Shown here piece after piece: positions 36,235 through 45,680 of a stretch of 64,000 nucleotides of DNA. Under the pieces are notes generated by a model. It saw nothing but the letters and a program-made list of their open reading frames with translations. It was not told the origin of the DNA and made no database searches. Each line of letters starts with the position of its first letter. The stretch's first letter is position 1. The stretch covers positions 186,001 to 250,000 of the forward strand of contig CAVTWD010000001.1 in the NCBI GenBank assembly GCA_963738325.1. Reading direction: 5' to 3'. The position numbers were made by a program, and so were the translations under genes. Origin of the DNA: CAVTWD01 sp963738325. Lineage in GTDB: Bacteria > Actinomycetota > Acidimicrobiia > Acidimicrobiales > Ilumatobacteraceae.

Positions 36235-36921
36235 TCAGGGGCCGTCGCAGCGGGCCCGGCAGCGGCGCCTATCCGACACGCCAGTGCGTCTGCCTCGCTG
36301 GCCGTTATCAGGTGGCGGAAGGTCGATGGCGGCGAATGGAACGTGGGTGCACTCGTCTCGCGGCTCGGCGCAGCCCATCATCGAGTTCATCACCGCTTGG
36401 TCGATGGCATGGATCGTGGAGCAGCCTGGGTAGTGCCCGGACCCGAGCGCGCAGAGTCGGCTCGTAAAGGCTGCATACGCGTCCGCTCGATGCCAGCGTG
36501 TCCCGACGTTGGCCCCAAAGACTGCGCGGATCGTCCATCGGTCCATCACCGGGCACGCCCGCGGCGCGAGGAACGAGATCAGCGCGGTGGCCATCGGGTA
36601 CTGGACACCTTGGAGTGCCAGGAGGCCTGAGCGATTGACCTTCGATCCGATTGCGGTACGCACGATCTCAGTCCAGCGTGACCAGTCAACGTTGTTGTCC
36701 AGGACATCCACCGAGCGCAGTGGAGCCAGCACGTCGACACTCCCTCTTGAGCGGCTTCGGATCGCGTCCTCCGTGTTGAGCGTAAGGGGCGCCAGCCCTC
36801 GCGCGGACTTCCAGGCCGCGATCTGGAACAACTCCAACGGAGCGAGCTCGCCCGCAGACCAGATCGCCTGGCGGAGCGAGTCAGGGGGCTCGCTCTGGTA
36901 GGCGGGCTTCGAGCGCGACAT
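36235..36921 (-). CDS. Helix-hairpin-helix, DNA glycosylase-like orphan
   Basis: 228 residues from ATG 36921. SGLLALQGVQYPMATALISF then LAPRACPVMDRWTIRAVFG is the pattern (LLxLxGVxxPxASAxLxxxxPxxxPVxDxR) of small HhH-fold proteins related to DNA glycosylases, with Asp in VMDRW at the place of the catalytic Asp. The N-terminal half is unassigned. The C-terminal 15 residues run through the array motif at 36261, which would fit a cassette gene whose natural end was replaced on recombination. Confidence 0.55.
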   Translation of the reverse strand: MSRSKPAYQSEPPDSLRQAIWSAGELAPLELFQIAAWKSARGLAPLTLNTEDAIRSRSRGSVDVLAPLRSVDVLDNNVDWSRWTEIVRTAIGSKVNRSGLLALQGVQYPMATALISFLAPRACPVMDRWTIRAVFGANVGTRWHRADAYAAFTSRLCALGSGHYPGCSTIHAIDQAVMNSMMGCAEPRDECTHVPFAAIDLPPPDNGQRGRRTGVSDRRRCRARCDGP

Positions 36922-37117
36922 CGTGGTCACACTGCATGATCCCGCATGTGCGCACGATCGACTGACGAACGGCAACGAAGGAGTAGATAGCGGCGCATGT
37001 CCTCCATCGGCGGTGACTCGGCGAAGCAGAACGCACTCAAGAACCAGCGACCGGATGCGCTCACGACGGTGAGCACCCACAGGGCCAGACGGTCCGGTCC
37101 TGTGTCCGGGAGCTGGC

Positions 37118-37381
37118 TTAGGAATCCGACCGCCGTGCCTCGCGCTCCGGATCGTCGAGCCGCGCGCCCGCTTCCCTGAGCTCCTCCACGTCGACGTCGC
37201 CGTCACCTTCCTCCACGCCGCTGTAGGCGAGGCGCGTCTCGTCGAAACGCGTTTCATCCTGCTCGGCGGTGATGTCGGCCAGCTCCGCCGCGTCAGCCAA
37301 CGCCAGCTCGCTTTCGAGCTCATCCTCCCGCGCCTCGGCCCGCTCGGCGCCCTCCTCGTAGTCGTCCAGTTCGTCGGACAT
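37118..37381 (-). CDS. Small acidic protein, unknown
   Basis: 87 residues, about a third Asp or Glu (MSDELDDYEEGAERAEARED...). Predicted helical and soluble, no hydrophobic core beyond LALADAAELADITAE. Sole gene between two array motifs, 442 bases apart. Similar acidic proteins in actinobacteria have no known function; nucleic-acid mimicry is possible but unsupported. Confidence 0.55.
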   Translation of the reverse strand: MSDELDDYEEGAERAEAREDELESELALADAAELADITAEQDETRFDETRLAYSGVEEGDGDVDVEELREAGARLDDPEREARRSDS

Positions 37382-37395
37382 CGCGCACCACCTCC

Positions 37396-37430
37396 AACCA
37401 CGAGCCTCGCGCCGACGGCGAGGGGCCGTT
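37396..37430. repeat. attC-like hairpin ending in GTT
   Basis: Left arm AACCACGAGCCTCGC (37396-37410) and right arm GCGAGGGGCCGTT (37418-37430) pair with a few bulges; AAC and GTT are at the outer ends, as in integron attC sites, and the array motif AGCGGCGC follows at once. Length 35 bases plus core. Confidence 0.45.
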
Positions 37431-37621
37431 AGCGGCGCATGTTCACCGAGCCAGTTGGCTGCTCGTGCGGCCCGTCGGGCCGCCGCCTACCAGTCCCTGC
37501 GCGCTCGCGAGAGCAGTGACTCAGGGAGCCAACGCTGCCGTGAGGCGTTGCTCGAGTCGTGGGTCGAGCTGAGGCGCGCAGCGCTCTCGGGCCACGCTTC
37601 GTCGAGATGAGAAACTCGGTC

Positions 37622-38077
37622 ATGGCCCCGACGGTCACGACCCGCCGAGCGGTGAGTGGCGACGCTCAGGCGATCGCCGACGTTTGGCTCTCGGCGCGGA
37701 ACGCGGCGGTGCCAGACGTGCCGCCGTCGGTCCACGACGACGCCGACGTGCACCAGTGGTTCCGCCACGACGTGCTCGCACATCGCGAGGTGTGGGTGGC
37801 CGAGGTCGAGGGTGCCATCGCTGGTGTGCTTGTGCTTGAGCCGGGTTGGGTCGACCAGCCGTACGTAGCACCCGAGCACCAGGGCATCGGACTCGGCGGG
37901 ACGCTGCTCGATCTCGCCAAGGAGCGGCACCCCGGCGGCCTGGAGCTGTGGACGTTCAAAACGAACCGCAGAGCTCACCGCTTCTACGAACGTCACGGGT
38001 TCACGCTGGCCGAGCAGGCCAACGGGTGCGGCAACGAAGAGCGCACTGCCGATCGTCGGTACCGCTGGACAACCTGA
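37622..38077 (+). CDS. GNAT acetyltransferase in the gene array
   Basis: 151 residues from ATG 37622. TTRRAVSGDAQAIADVWLSA, REVWVAEVEGAIAGVLVLE, QPYVAPEHQGIGLGGTLLDL (Q/RxxGxG/A acetyl-CoA loop), TFKTNRRAHRFYERHGFT. Full GNAT fold of the RimI-like type. Stop codon TGA (38075-38077) lies inside the left arm of an attC-like hairpin, as in many integron cassettes. Acetyltransferases are among the most frequent cassette genes. Confidence 0.85.
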   Translation: MAPTVTTRRAVSGDAQAIADVWLSARNAAVPDVPPSVHDDADVHQWFRHDVLAHREVWVAEVEGAIAGVLVLEPGWVDQPYVAPEHQGIGLGGTLLDLAKERHPGGLELWTFKTNRRAHRFYERHGFTLAEQANGCGNEERTADRRYRWTT

Positions 38078-38133
38078 ACCTCGCCGGAGTCGCGGGCAAC
38101 GACGACTCTCCAACCCCCGGCGTGGTCGCAGGT
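38072..38133. repeat. attC-like hairpin overlapping the GNAT stop
   Basis: Left arm ACCTGAACCTCGCCGG (38072-38087) and right arm CCGGCGTGGTCGCAGGT (38117-38133) pair over most positions with one bulged base. The motif AGCGGCGCCT follows immediately. Confidence 0.45.
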
Positions 38134-38341
38134 AGCGGCGCCTCATCGCAGTTCTGGTCTCGGGGCCCCGATTCGGCTCGCCGCCCTGGAGGCGGGACGG
38201 TCGTTCGATCCGACCGTGTGGTATGACCTCGGTGTCCCCTGCGGCCTCGTCAGGTCTTGACAGCGTCAGAGCCGCAGTGGTCCGCTGCTCTGCGCCTCGA
38301 CTGACGCCGAGTGGGCCCGATCTCAGCATCGCTCCTCCATC

Positions 38342-39265
38342 ATGGTGGCGATGGGCAACGACACCGAGGAGCAAGGTCACGACCGGAGGCAACGCTGGTT
38401 CGATCTCGGCGTCCGAGCAATCAGAGCCGTACGACCTGCAGTCGGCGACTTCTATGTATGTCCGTGCTGCCTAGCCCTCTTCGGGCACGACGCCATTTCA
38501 GATCGCAAGGTCACCCTCGAGCACGTACCGCCAGAATCACTCGGCGGGAAGCCTCTCGTGCTGACCTGCAATCGCTGCAACTCAACCGCTGGCCATCAAC
38601 TTGACGCCCACGCCGAACGTGCTGAGGCCCACATCGCCCTCGTCAGCGGGACATCGTCGCGACCCCTACGTGGGACGATCACAACCGTGGGCGGGCCTCT
38701 CGAAGGAGAACTGCTGGCGACACCCGGCGGGCTGCACCTTCGTGGCGTTCCCATAGCCAACCACCCTGACCGCGCCAATGAGGTCGTCGATGCGCTCAGA
38801 GACCTCTCGGACACCGACCTGACTCGGCTCGCGATCGGCTTCACGTCGCGCGAGCGATGGAACCACCGCTCGGCGCTGACGTCGTGGGTGCGAGCCGCCT
38901 ACCTGGTCGGGTTCGCGCTCCTCGGCTACTCGTACATACTCCAGCCAGAGTTCGACGTGCTCCGCGCGGGATTCGCCGCATCAGCGAGCTCGCTGGATCG
39001 CTTCCCAGTGGCGATCGAACCGGCACAACCGCCAGACCGACGGGCGGCGTTCGTCATCGCGCAACCCGAATGGCTGTACAGCCTCGCAGTCCGCATGGGA
39101 CGGCACACGGTCTTCCTGCCAGCCGCCTTCCCCGCCCCGGCCTTCTTCGACCGGCTCTCCGGCGGACTCGCCGCGAGATGCCAAGGGCTCGACGGGCCAT
39201 GGGAGGTCATCCAGCTCGGTTGGCCGACCCAGCCCGAGTTCCGGATGGATACGGACCAGGTGTGA
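38342..39265 (+). CDS. HNH endonuclease domain protein
   Basis: 307 residues. YVCPCCLALFGHDAISDRKV then TLEHVPPESLGGKPLVLTCN and RCNSTAGHQLD: two CxxC knuckles flank the EH of the ββα-metal nuclease (HNH_5 type, CPxC...EHVxPxxxGGxPxxLTCxxCN). The remaining 220 residues have no recognised domain but are protein-like. Restriction-like or mobile-element nucleases have this N-terminal module. Sole gene between two array motifs. Confidence 0.8.
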   Translation: MVAMGNDTEEQGHDRRQRWFDLGVRAIRAVRPAVGDFYVCPCCLALFGHDAISDRKVTLEHVPPESLGGKPLVLTCNRCNSTAGHQLDAHAERAEAHIALVSGTSSRPLRGTITTVGGPLEGELLATPGGLHLRGVPIANHPDRANEVVDALRDLSDTDLTRLAIGFTSRERWNHRSALTSWVRAAYLVGFALLGYSYILQPEFDVLRAGFAASASSLDRFPVAIEPAQPPDRRAAFVIAQPEWLYSLAVRMGRHTVFLPAAFPAPAFFDRLSGGLAARCQGLDGPWEVIQLGWPTQPEFRMDTDQV

Positions 39266-39792
39266 GTCGACGTTCGCCGGCTTCCAACGCTTCAGGACCG
39301 CCGGTAAGCGGCGCCTATCACCCGCTGCTGCCAACGGGCGCGAGGTAGAGCGGGTCCCGCGTGACGGAAGACCTGATCTGGCGTGCACGCAGTGCGCGTG
39401 ACACGCAGCAGCGAGCGCGCCAACGCCGACCATCACTTCCGAGGCCCCGGAACCGGCGGCTACGGGCGGTCCATGCGAGTCGTGCGGGGCACCTGAGGAG
39501 CGCACGACGTGCCGCTCGGCGTCCTCGTCGCAGTGCCGAGTGGCATCGTTCGGGGCGGCGATCTGTGTGGCGGCTCGCTGGAAACCATCGCTCGGGATCG
39601 GCCAATATCTGGCGGCCATGCCACCCTCACGGTCTGCACGGACGGGACACCGCGCCCACGAACGGCGACGATCACCGGCTACCGCGGCGGTTCGGCGCCG
39701 TCTTCGTCGTTATGAGCGTGGTCCTCGCGTGTATGGCCACGCCATCGCCGTCGATCTGCTCGACTCGGCGGCGGAGCGGTCGAGCTATCGGC
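39266..39792. other. Gap with last array motif, no gene seen
   Basis: Holds AGCGGCGCCTAT at 39307. The frames that follow are arginine-rich and overlap on all sides; none is convincing. Confidence 0.4.
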
Positions 39793-40646
39793 TCAGGTCG
39801 GAGACATGACGGCGGTGAGTGTGTCGACGAATGCTTCGGGTTGTTCGATGTGGGGGGCGTGGGCGGCGCGGTCGATGACGTGGAGGGGCCAGCCATGGCG
39901 TGATGCGGCGGCTTCGCCGATCGAGAGCGGGACCATGCGGTCGTGGCGGCCCCACAGCAGGGTGGTGGGAACGTCGATGCGGTCGAGCTCGGCGTCCGGG
40001 ATGGCTTTGGTCTGGGCGGCGATGAGCCGGCGCATGGTCTTCTTGACGTCGGGATCGCGGGCCGGGATCGCGTGTAGGTCTCGAAGGCGTCGTACCAGTC
40101 CGGATCGCGTTGGCGGGTGGCGTCGAGGTCGAGTAGGGCGAAGCGATCGAAGCGTTCGGCGTTGCGGGGGGTGGGGCGGATCGTGAACCGGATGGCGACG
40201 TAGCGGAGACGCAGGGGCATGCGATAGGGGCCGACGCCGGGGGCTGCATAGACGATGAGCCGTCCGATGGCGGGGCTGCCGCGGGTGGCGAGGTGGGCGG
40301 TGAGGCCACCGACGAGTGAGTGGGCGACGACGGTGGGCCGCTCGAGGCTGGTGTGCTCGGCAACGCCGGTGAGCCAGTGGCCGAAGGTGTCGACATCGAG
40401 ACGGGGGAGCGGAGCGGACTGGCCGAGGCCGGGGACGTCGGGCACCACGACCCGGTGGCGCTGCGCCAGCCGGGTGATGACCGGGGCCCACATGGGGCCG
40501 CCGCATTCGATGCCGCCGTGGAGCAGCAGGAGAGGTGGGCCGTCGCCGGCCTCGATGAGGGAGGTGGATATGCCGTCGACGTCGACGGTGCGCGTGGCGG
40601 CCGGCAGCCCGGCGAGCATTTGTTCCCTGGGCGTGGTGGTGGTCAT
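39793..40646 (-). pseudogene. Alpha/beta hydrolase, one frameshift
   Basis: Start ATG 40646. TVDVDGISTSLIEAGDGPPL then LLLHGGIECGGPMW (HGG oxyanion hole), VVAHSLVGGLTAHLAT (nucleophile Ser in HSLVG). Near 40070 the frame shifts; the rest reads PARDPDVKKTMRRLIAAQ, IDVPTTLLWGRHDRMVPL (catalytic Asp region) and VIDRAAHAPHIEQPEAFV (His), stop at 39793. Total about 284 residues. One lost or gained base explains it. It follows the NTF2-like gene by 7 bases, so they form an operon. Substrate unknown. Confidence 0.7.
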
Positions 40647-40653
40647 CGCGGGC

Positions 40654-41079
40654 TCAGGGTCGGATGAGCTGGGTCTCGGCGGCGTGTCGGGCTCGGAGCT
40701 CGGCGTTCCAGTCGCCGCTGCAGTAGATGGTGAGCTCGGTGATGCGGCCGGCGCGGACCTCGGCGAGGAGGATTTTGCGGTCGGTGATGTCTTCGCCGTT
40801 GTCGTGGTGGTGGCCGGTGAACTCGGTGACGAAGCCGGTCACGGTGGGGATGGTGCGGACGACGGTGGTGTCGGCGCCGTCGGGCATGAAGCCCTTGATC
40901 CAGGCATCGAAGGCGTCGCGGCCTTGGAGTTGGAAACGCCACAGGGGCGGGTGGCCGTCGAGGAAGACGTCGTCGGCGAGGACGGCGCCGGCGTCGGCGG
41001 TGCGGAACACGTCGGCGAGACGTTCGCTGAGCTCCTGGGCGAGAGCGTCATCGAGGACGGTCGATGCGAAGTGGCTCAT
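40654..41079 (-). CDS. SnoaL/NTF2-like protein
   Basis: 141 residues from ATG 41079. LSERLADVFRTADAGAVLAD, DVFLDGHPPLWRFQLQGRDA, FDAWIKGFM, VTGFVTEFTGHHHDNGEDIT, GRITELTIYCSGDW: the cone-shaped NTF2 fold seen in ketosteroid isomerases and polyketide cyclases. Probably a small-molecule enzyme acting with the co-transcribed hydrolase. Divergent from a second SnoaL-like gene, from which it may have duplicated. Confidence 0.7.
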   Translation of the reverse strand: MSHFASTVLDDALAQELSERLADVFRTADAGAVLADDVFLDGHPPLWRFQLQGRDAFDAWIKGFMPDGADTTVVRTIPTVTGFVTEFTGHHHDNGEDITDRKILLAEVRAGRITELTIYCSGDWNAELRARHAAETQLIRP

Positions 41080-41291
41080 GTCGGCACTCTCCTCTGGTTG
41101 GTCGGCCTGGTGTGACGGTATGAAGCGACCGGCGGTCCGCGCATCGGGCAAAGCATGGAAACCCTTCGACGCCGCCATCGGTAGAACGTCTGAGTCCAGT
41201 CCTCCCGAAGATCGTCGATTCGCCCGATGTGCGCGCACCCTCGTCGTTCGTACGGTCGCCAGGTCAACAGGCACACAACTCTGGAGGACCG

Positions 41292-41687
41292 ATGAGCGAC
41301 CATCCCAACGTCAAGACCGTGAACGAGATGACGACGGCCATCTTCGAACAGGACCACGATGCCCTGGCGAAGATCTTCAGCGACGACCTCGTCTTCCATC
41401 TCCGTGGCCCGGATCCGATGGCGGGCGACCATGCGGGTGTGGGCGGGCTGCTCGGCGTGGTCGGTTCGTGGTTCGAGGCCACCAACGGCCAGATCGAGCT
41501 CGACCAGCAGTTCTGCATCGGCGCCGACGGCTGGGCCGCCGAGTGGGAACACGCCGCGCTGCGTCGCAACGGCAACACCCTCGAGTCCCGCAACGCGTTC
41601 GTGTACCGGTTCGACGGCGATCGCATCGCCGAGATGTGGATGTTCCTCGGCGCACAGCGCGACGAGGCCGAGGCGTTCTTCGCCTGA
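41292..41687 (+). CDS. SnoaL-like polyketide cyclase family protein
   Basis: 131 residues from ATG 41292 with GGAGGACC before it. VKTVNEMTTAIFEQDHDALA, KIFSDDLVFHLRGPDPMAGD, GVGGLLGVVGSWFEATNGQI, NAFVYRFDGDRIAEMWMFLG: a complete SnoaL-like fold with His and Asp positions suited to acid-base catalysis. Upstream of a TPR-LuxR regulator by 32 bases. Confidence 0.8.
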   Translation: MSDHPNVKTVNEMTTAIFEQDHDALAKIFSDDLVFHLRGPDPMAGDHAGVGGLLGVVGSWFEATNGQIELDQQFCIGADGWAAEWEHAALRRNGNTLESRNAFVYRFDGDRIAEMWMFLGAQRDEAEAFFA

Positions 41688-41719
41688 TCGGCGCCGGCAC
41701 CTTGGGCGAGACTGGCCGC

Positions 41720-43345
41720 ATGGTGAACGCCGTCGAAGACGCTCGAGCGGCGAACGACGACTGCCGGTGGGGGGATGCCTGGCGGCTGTGGTCGACGCTC
41801 GCCCCCGAGAGCCTGGACGTCGACGATCTCGACCGGGCCGCAACGGCGGGCTACCTGACTGGCCACGACGACGAGGGCTTCGCCCGTTGGGTGCGAGCCC
41901 ACCAGGTGTGCTTGGCCGACGGGGCGGTGCATCGGGCGGCGTACTTCGGGGGGAAGCTCGCCCAGGGCCTCGGGTTCAAAGGTGACCTCGGCCGCTGCCG
42001 AGGTTGGGTCGATCGCACCGCCCGGCTCCTGGAAGAGGCGAACATCGACTGCGTCGAGCAGGGCTATCTCCAATGGGGGCTCGGGATGCTTCGCATCTTC
42101 GAGGCCGGTGACGTGGGCGGGGCGCGCGCCCACTTCGTCCATGCCGGCAAGATCGGGGCCCGCTTCGCCCACCGCGATCTCATCACTTCGGCGCGGATCG
42201 GCGAGGGACGCATGCTGATCTACCTGGGCGACATCGCCGAAGGGCTGGCCCTGCTCGACGAGGCCATCGTGGCCATCGAAGCCGGCGAGCTGTCACCCCT
42301 CGCGTCCGGTGATGCCTACTGCTCGGTGATCGACGCCTGCTCGGAGCTGTTCGACCTCGGCCGCTGCCGAGCGTGGACGGAGTCGTTCGTCCGATGGTGC
42401 GACACCCAACAAGAGCTCGTGCTCTACCGGGGCCACTGCTTCTTGCACCGCGCCGAGGTCCTCGGGCTGCTCGGGGCGTGGCGTGAAGCCCTCGTCGAGG
42501 CTCGACACGCCTGCGATCGGCTCGCCGCGCCCGTCAACCCCGCCGCCCTCGCCGGCGCCTGCGCCATCGAGGGCGACCTTCTCCGCCTCGTCAGCGACTT
42601 CGACGGCGCTGAGGCCGCCTACCAGCGCGCCAGCGAGCACGGCCGCGACCCCCAGCCCGGCCTGGCCCTGCTGCGACTCGCCCAGGGACGGCCCACCGCC
42701 GCCGATGCCATGATCCGCCGCGCCCTCGACGAAGCCCAGGACCCGATCTCGCGGGCCCGTCTGCTCGCCCCCTACGCAGAGATCGTGCTCTGCACCGGCG
42801 ACACCACCGCCGCCCGCGACGCCGCCGAGGAACTCCGTGAAGTGGCGGCCACGCTCGGCACTCCGCTCCTGCGAGCGCGCGCCGCCCGCGCCGCCGGCGC
42901 CGTGCTCGGAGCTGAGGGCGAACCCAAGGCAGCCCTCGTCGAGCTACGCACCGCCTTCAATGAGTTCCACGCCCTCGGCGTGCGCTACGACGCCGCCCGC
43001 ACCCGCCTTCTCATCGCCCAAGCCTGTGCAGCGGTCGGCGACCACGACGCAGCCGCCATGGAGTCGGGCGCGGCGCGCCTCGTGCTCGACTCGCTCGCGA
43101 CAGCGGAAGACCTCAACGCGACCATCGAGCCAGGCACCACCCCGTCATTCGCGGGTCTCACCCAACGCGAGCTGGAGATCCTTCGGCTCCTCGCCCGAGG
43201 CAAAACCAACCGGGGAATCGCGCAGGACCTCGTCATCAGCGAAAAGACGGTGGCGAGCCACGTGAGCCATATCTTCACCAAGCTCGGCGTCACGTCGCGA
43301 AGCGCTGCCACCGCCTACGCCTACGACCACGACCTCGTCGAATAG
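41720..43345 (+). CDS. LuxR-family regulator with TPR-like sensor region
   Basis: 541 residues. ATG 41720 is chosen from a much longer frame because helical repeats start there. About residues 10-460 are TPR-like helix pairs (EGLALLDEAIVAIEAGEL, AWREALVEARHACDRLAAP). The C-terminus is a LuxR HTH: FAGLTQRELEILRLLARGKT, IAQDLVISEKTVASHVSHIF, KLGVTSRSAATAYAYDHDLV. There is no STAND ATPase domain, which distinguishes it from MalT/LAL regulators. Likely controls the neighbouring SnoaL/NTF2 and hydrolase genes. Confidence 0.85.
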   Translation: MVNAVEDARAANDDCRWGDAWRLWSTLAPESLDVDDLDRAATAGYLTGHDDEGFARWVRAHQVCLADGAVHRAAYFGGKLAQGLGFKGDLGRCRGWVDRTARLLEEANIDCVEQGYLQWGLGMLRIFEAGDVGGARAHFVHAGKIGARFAHRDLITSARIGEGRMLIYLGDIAEGLALLDEAIVAIEAGELSPLASGDAYCSVIDACSELFDLGRCRAWTESFVRWCDTQQELVLYRGHCFLHRAEVLGLLGAWREALVEARHACDRLAAPVNPAALAGACAIEGDLLRLVSDFDGAEAAYQRASEHGRDPQPGLALLRLAQGRPTAADAMIRRALDEAQDPISRARLLAPYAEIVLCTGDTTAARDAAEELREVAATLGTPLLRARAARAAGAVLGAEGEPKAALVELRTAFNEFHALGVRYDAARTRLLIAQACAAVGDHDAAAMESGAARLVLDSLATAEDLNATIEPGTTPSFAGLTQRELEILRLLARGKTNRGIAQDLVISEKTVASHVSHIFTKLGVTSRSAATAYAYDHDLVE

Positions 43346-43954
43346 TCCGCGCCAGCACGTCGTCCTGGCGCGGCACGCCGACGGGCGACCGTGCCACACG
43401 TGGGAGGGCGGACGGCCGGCTGCAGCTGCGGTAGTCGGAGACCACCGACGCGCGGAGCGTGGCGACGCGACCGTTGCCAACGCGACCAAACGGTGCGCGA
43501 GATCCACCGCTCCGTGACAGGCGCCAGGTCGACGAGGGCCACCCATATCGCCCGGCTCCGACAGCCAACTAGAGCGTGTCGAACCGGCGATCGGCTCGCC
43601 CGCCAAGTGCCCTCGTACGCGCCTTGGGCCGAACCGGCCGCGCGCTCTCACAGTGGCGTCGCCGGCCGCTCGCGATCGCGAGCACCCCGCGACTCGGCGG
43701 TCGATGATGCCCGCGACGCCCCGGGCCGCTTGCGCCACCTCTCCGGAGGTAAGTGCCGGTTGTCCGCGGTTCGCGGCGCTCGCCGACTGAGGCAGAACCG
43801 TGATCTGCACCTGCGCTGGCAGGGCGTCCGCCCGTCACCGGGGCTGCGTCATCGGGGATCTGGCCGCGCGAGCTCGCGAAACCATTCCGCTCGGGCACCT
43901 TTGCACCGTGCCATCGGCCGGCACGATGGCGGTAGGGCGGCCAGACTGGGCGCC
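43346..43954. other. Gap, no gene seen
   Basis: Frames are short or arginine-rich on both strands; no family recognised. Confidence 0.4.
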
Positions 43955-44898
43955 ATGGCGGGGGTCGAGGCGGTAGAGGCGGTTGATCACGTTCCCGGCC
44001 GGCCTGATGTGACCGCATGGCGGCGGGCCGCGGGGCGGCATCAGGTGCAGTGGCGTGAGCGATACGGGTGGCCAGCGGGGACCCAGACGTTGCCCAGCGG
44101 TGAGGGCGCGCGACCGATCGGGAGTCGAGTCGAGGAGGGCTACGCCCGCGAGCACGGCGTCAACTTTGTCCATGAGACGGCATGGCGCGCTGCGGTCGAT
44201 CGCGTGGCGAAGCCCGAGAAGCATCAGACCCTTAACTCCAGGCGGCTGTACTGCGACCTGCTGTCGTCGATGCCGCTGTGCTTCAACCTCTTCGGGCCGT
44301 TGTGGAACGACTCGGACCTCGCGGCCGCGGTCGTTCTCCGTTGGTTCTCGACGATGTGTCCTGAAGACGGGAAGGTCACGGTGTCGTTCGAGTGGTCACC
44401 CGGCCGAACGGATGGCCGCTGGCTTGGCGACCGAACCGCATTCGATGCCGTTATCCACGTGCGCGCGAACGATGGGCTGCGGCTGATCGGCGTCGAGACG
44501 AAGTATCACGAGTACCCCGTGAGAGAGCCGGTTCTCCGACGAAAGCGTGGCATCGAGCGGCAGCAGAACCCGCGCTACCGAGAGGTGACCGAGGCAGCCG
44601 GTCTGTTCGCCGAGCCGGACTGGTTCGAGCAGGTCTGGGGCCACGACATCGAGCAGATCTGGCGAGATCATCTTCTGGCCTTTGCTTGCCAGCAGGCATC
44701 GTCCGAGATCGCCGACGTGCGCTACGTCCTCCTTGCTCCAGCCGGTAACCCGGCATGGTCAGCGGTGAGCGAGAAGTACGCGGCGCTGCTGTCACCGGCG
44801 GGCCGGGCGACCTTCGAGTTCATCACCTTGAGGAACTGCTCGACCAGGCCAGCGACCTCCTGCCCCACTGCCAGGAGTTCCGTGCCCGCTACCTGGAC
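43955..44898 (+). pseudogene. PGN_0703-like PD-(D/E)XK nuclease, 3' frameshift
   Basis: From ATG 43955. FNLFGPLWNDSDLAAAVVLR, VSFEWSPGRTDGRWLGDRTA, FDAVIHVRANDGLRLIGVET, KYHEYPVREP: the Asp in FDAVI and the E-x-K in VETKYHE form a PD-(D/E)XK site, and the N-terminal FNLFGPL motif is that of PGN_0703-like nucleases. Near 44828, after FEF, one base seems lost; the sense resumes HHLEELLDQASDLLPHCQEF then RARYLD. It then flows in frame into the following GIY-YIG-like gene. The right boundary is therefore approximate. Confidence 0.6.
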
Positions 44899-45400
44899 GT
44901 GGTCGTCGACGAGCAGGACGCCGACACATCAGCGTGGCGACGCGATGTCGCGTTGCGGGATGACCTCCTTCATCTGTACGTGTTCGGCGAGGTCGGTCAC
45001 GACACGGCCGTGAAGATCGGCATCGCCCGCCGCACGGGGGGGCCGATTGGCCGCACTCAACGCCGGCAACCCCAGGCGGCTCGAGCTCCTCTACGAGTCA
45101 TTCGTGCCCCACGCCCGCTGGGTGGAGCACCAACTCCACCAGGTTCTCGAGCCATGGCGCGTGCGCACGAACGGCGAGTGGTTCAACGTTCGGCCCCTCC
45201 TCGGAGATGGCGGCGACTGGGGAGGCTTGATCGATCGGGCCTTGCATGGAGACATCCCAGGCGCCGCGCCCTCGCCCGTTCCTGCGCCGGTGGGCGAACA
45301 TGGCCTGCTGCACGTCGAAGGTCTGCCGAGGGCTCTGACGGCTTGCTGTACTTGCGGCTGGCGGAGCGAGGTGGGTGATGGTTCACGCCCTCAGCGCCTT
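44899..45400 (+). pseudogene. GIY-YIG-like (T5orf172/Mug113 type) protein, frameshifted
   Basis: From GTG 44899. LLHLYVFGEVGHDTAVKIGI holds the two degenerate GIY-YIG strands; after a slip in a seven-G run at 45036-45042 the sense continues LAALNAGNPRRLELLYESFV, VEHQLHQVLEPWRVRTNGEW, FNVRPLL, the remainder of the Mug113-like fold. A C-terminal CCTCGWRSEV could be a zinc-binding tail. The exact end is unclear. Immediately after the PD-(D/E)XK gene, so the two nucleases probably form one operon. Confidence 0.55.
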
Positions 45401-45680
45401 TCGACTCCACACGCAGCGGGTCGACCAGTAAGCCGCCGTTGCTCCCCGGTTGCTCCCAGTTCCGGGCCGCTCACGAGCCAGTCGACCACTCCGACCAGGC
45501 ACAACAGTAGTCCGAGCACCCCAGCAGGCGAATCGCTCCCGTTCCGCGGTGTGTTGTCGCGAGACATCACAATCGGTCGGATCAGGGTCCCGATGGATTC
45601 GCCTAGACGAGGCAGAACGACTCGTGAGAGGGAGGAACCCAGCGAGGTCGCGACACACCTCGGGCTGGTGGGAGACCGAC

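Larger units (their letters stand above)
34143..39314. repeat. Six spaced copies of AGCGGCGC(C/A)T bounding single genes
   Basis: Copies start at 34143, 36261, 36989, 37431, 38134 and 39307, always AGCGGCGC followed by CT or AT; a seventh, AGCGGCGCAC, is at 32542. Intervals are 2118, 728, 442, 703 and 1173 bases, each holding one gene in either orientation. Two copies follow attC-like hairpins. The bare 8-mer also occurs within int1 and the acyl-CoA dehydrogenase gene, without the CT/AT ending. Integron-style cassette boundaries are the leading idea. Confidence 0.5.
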
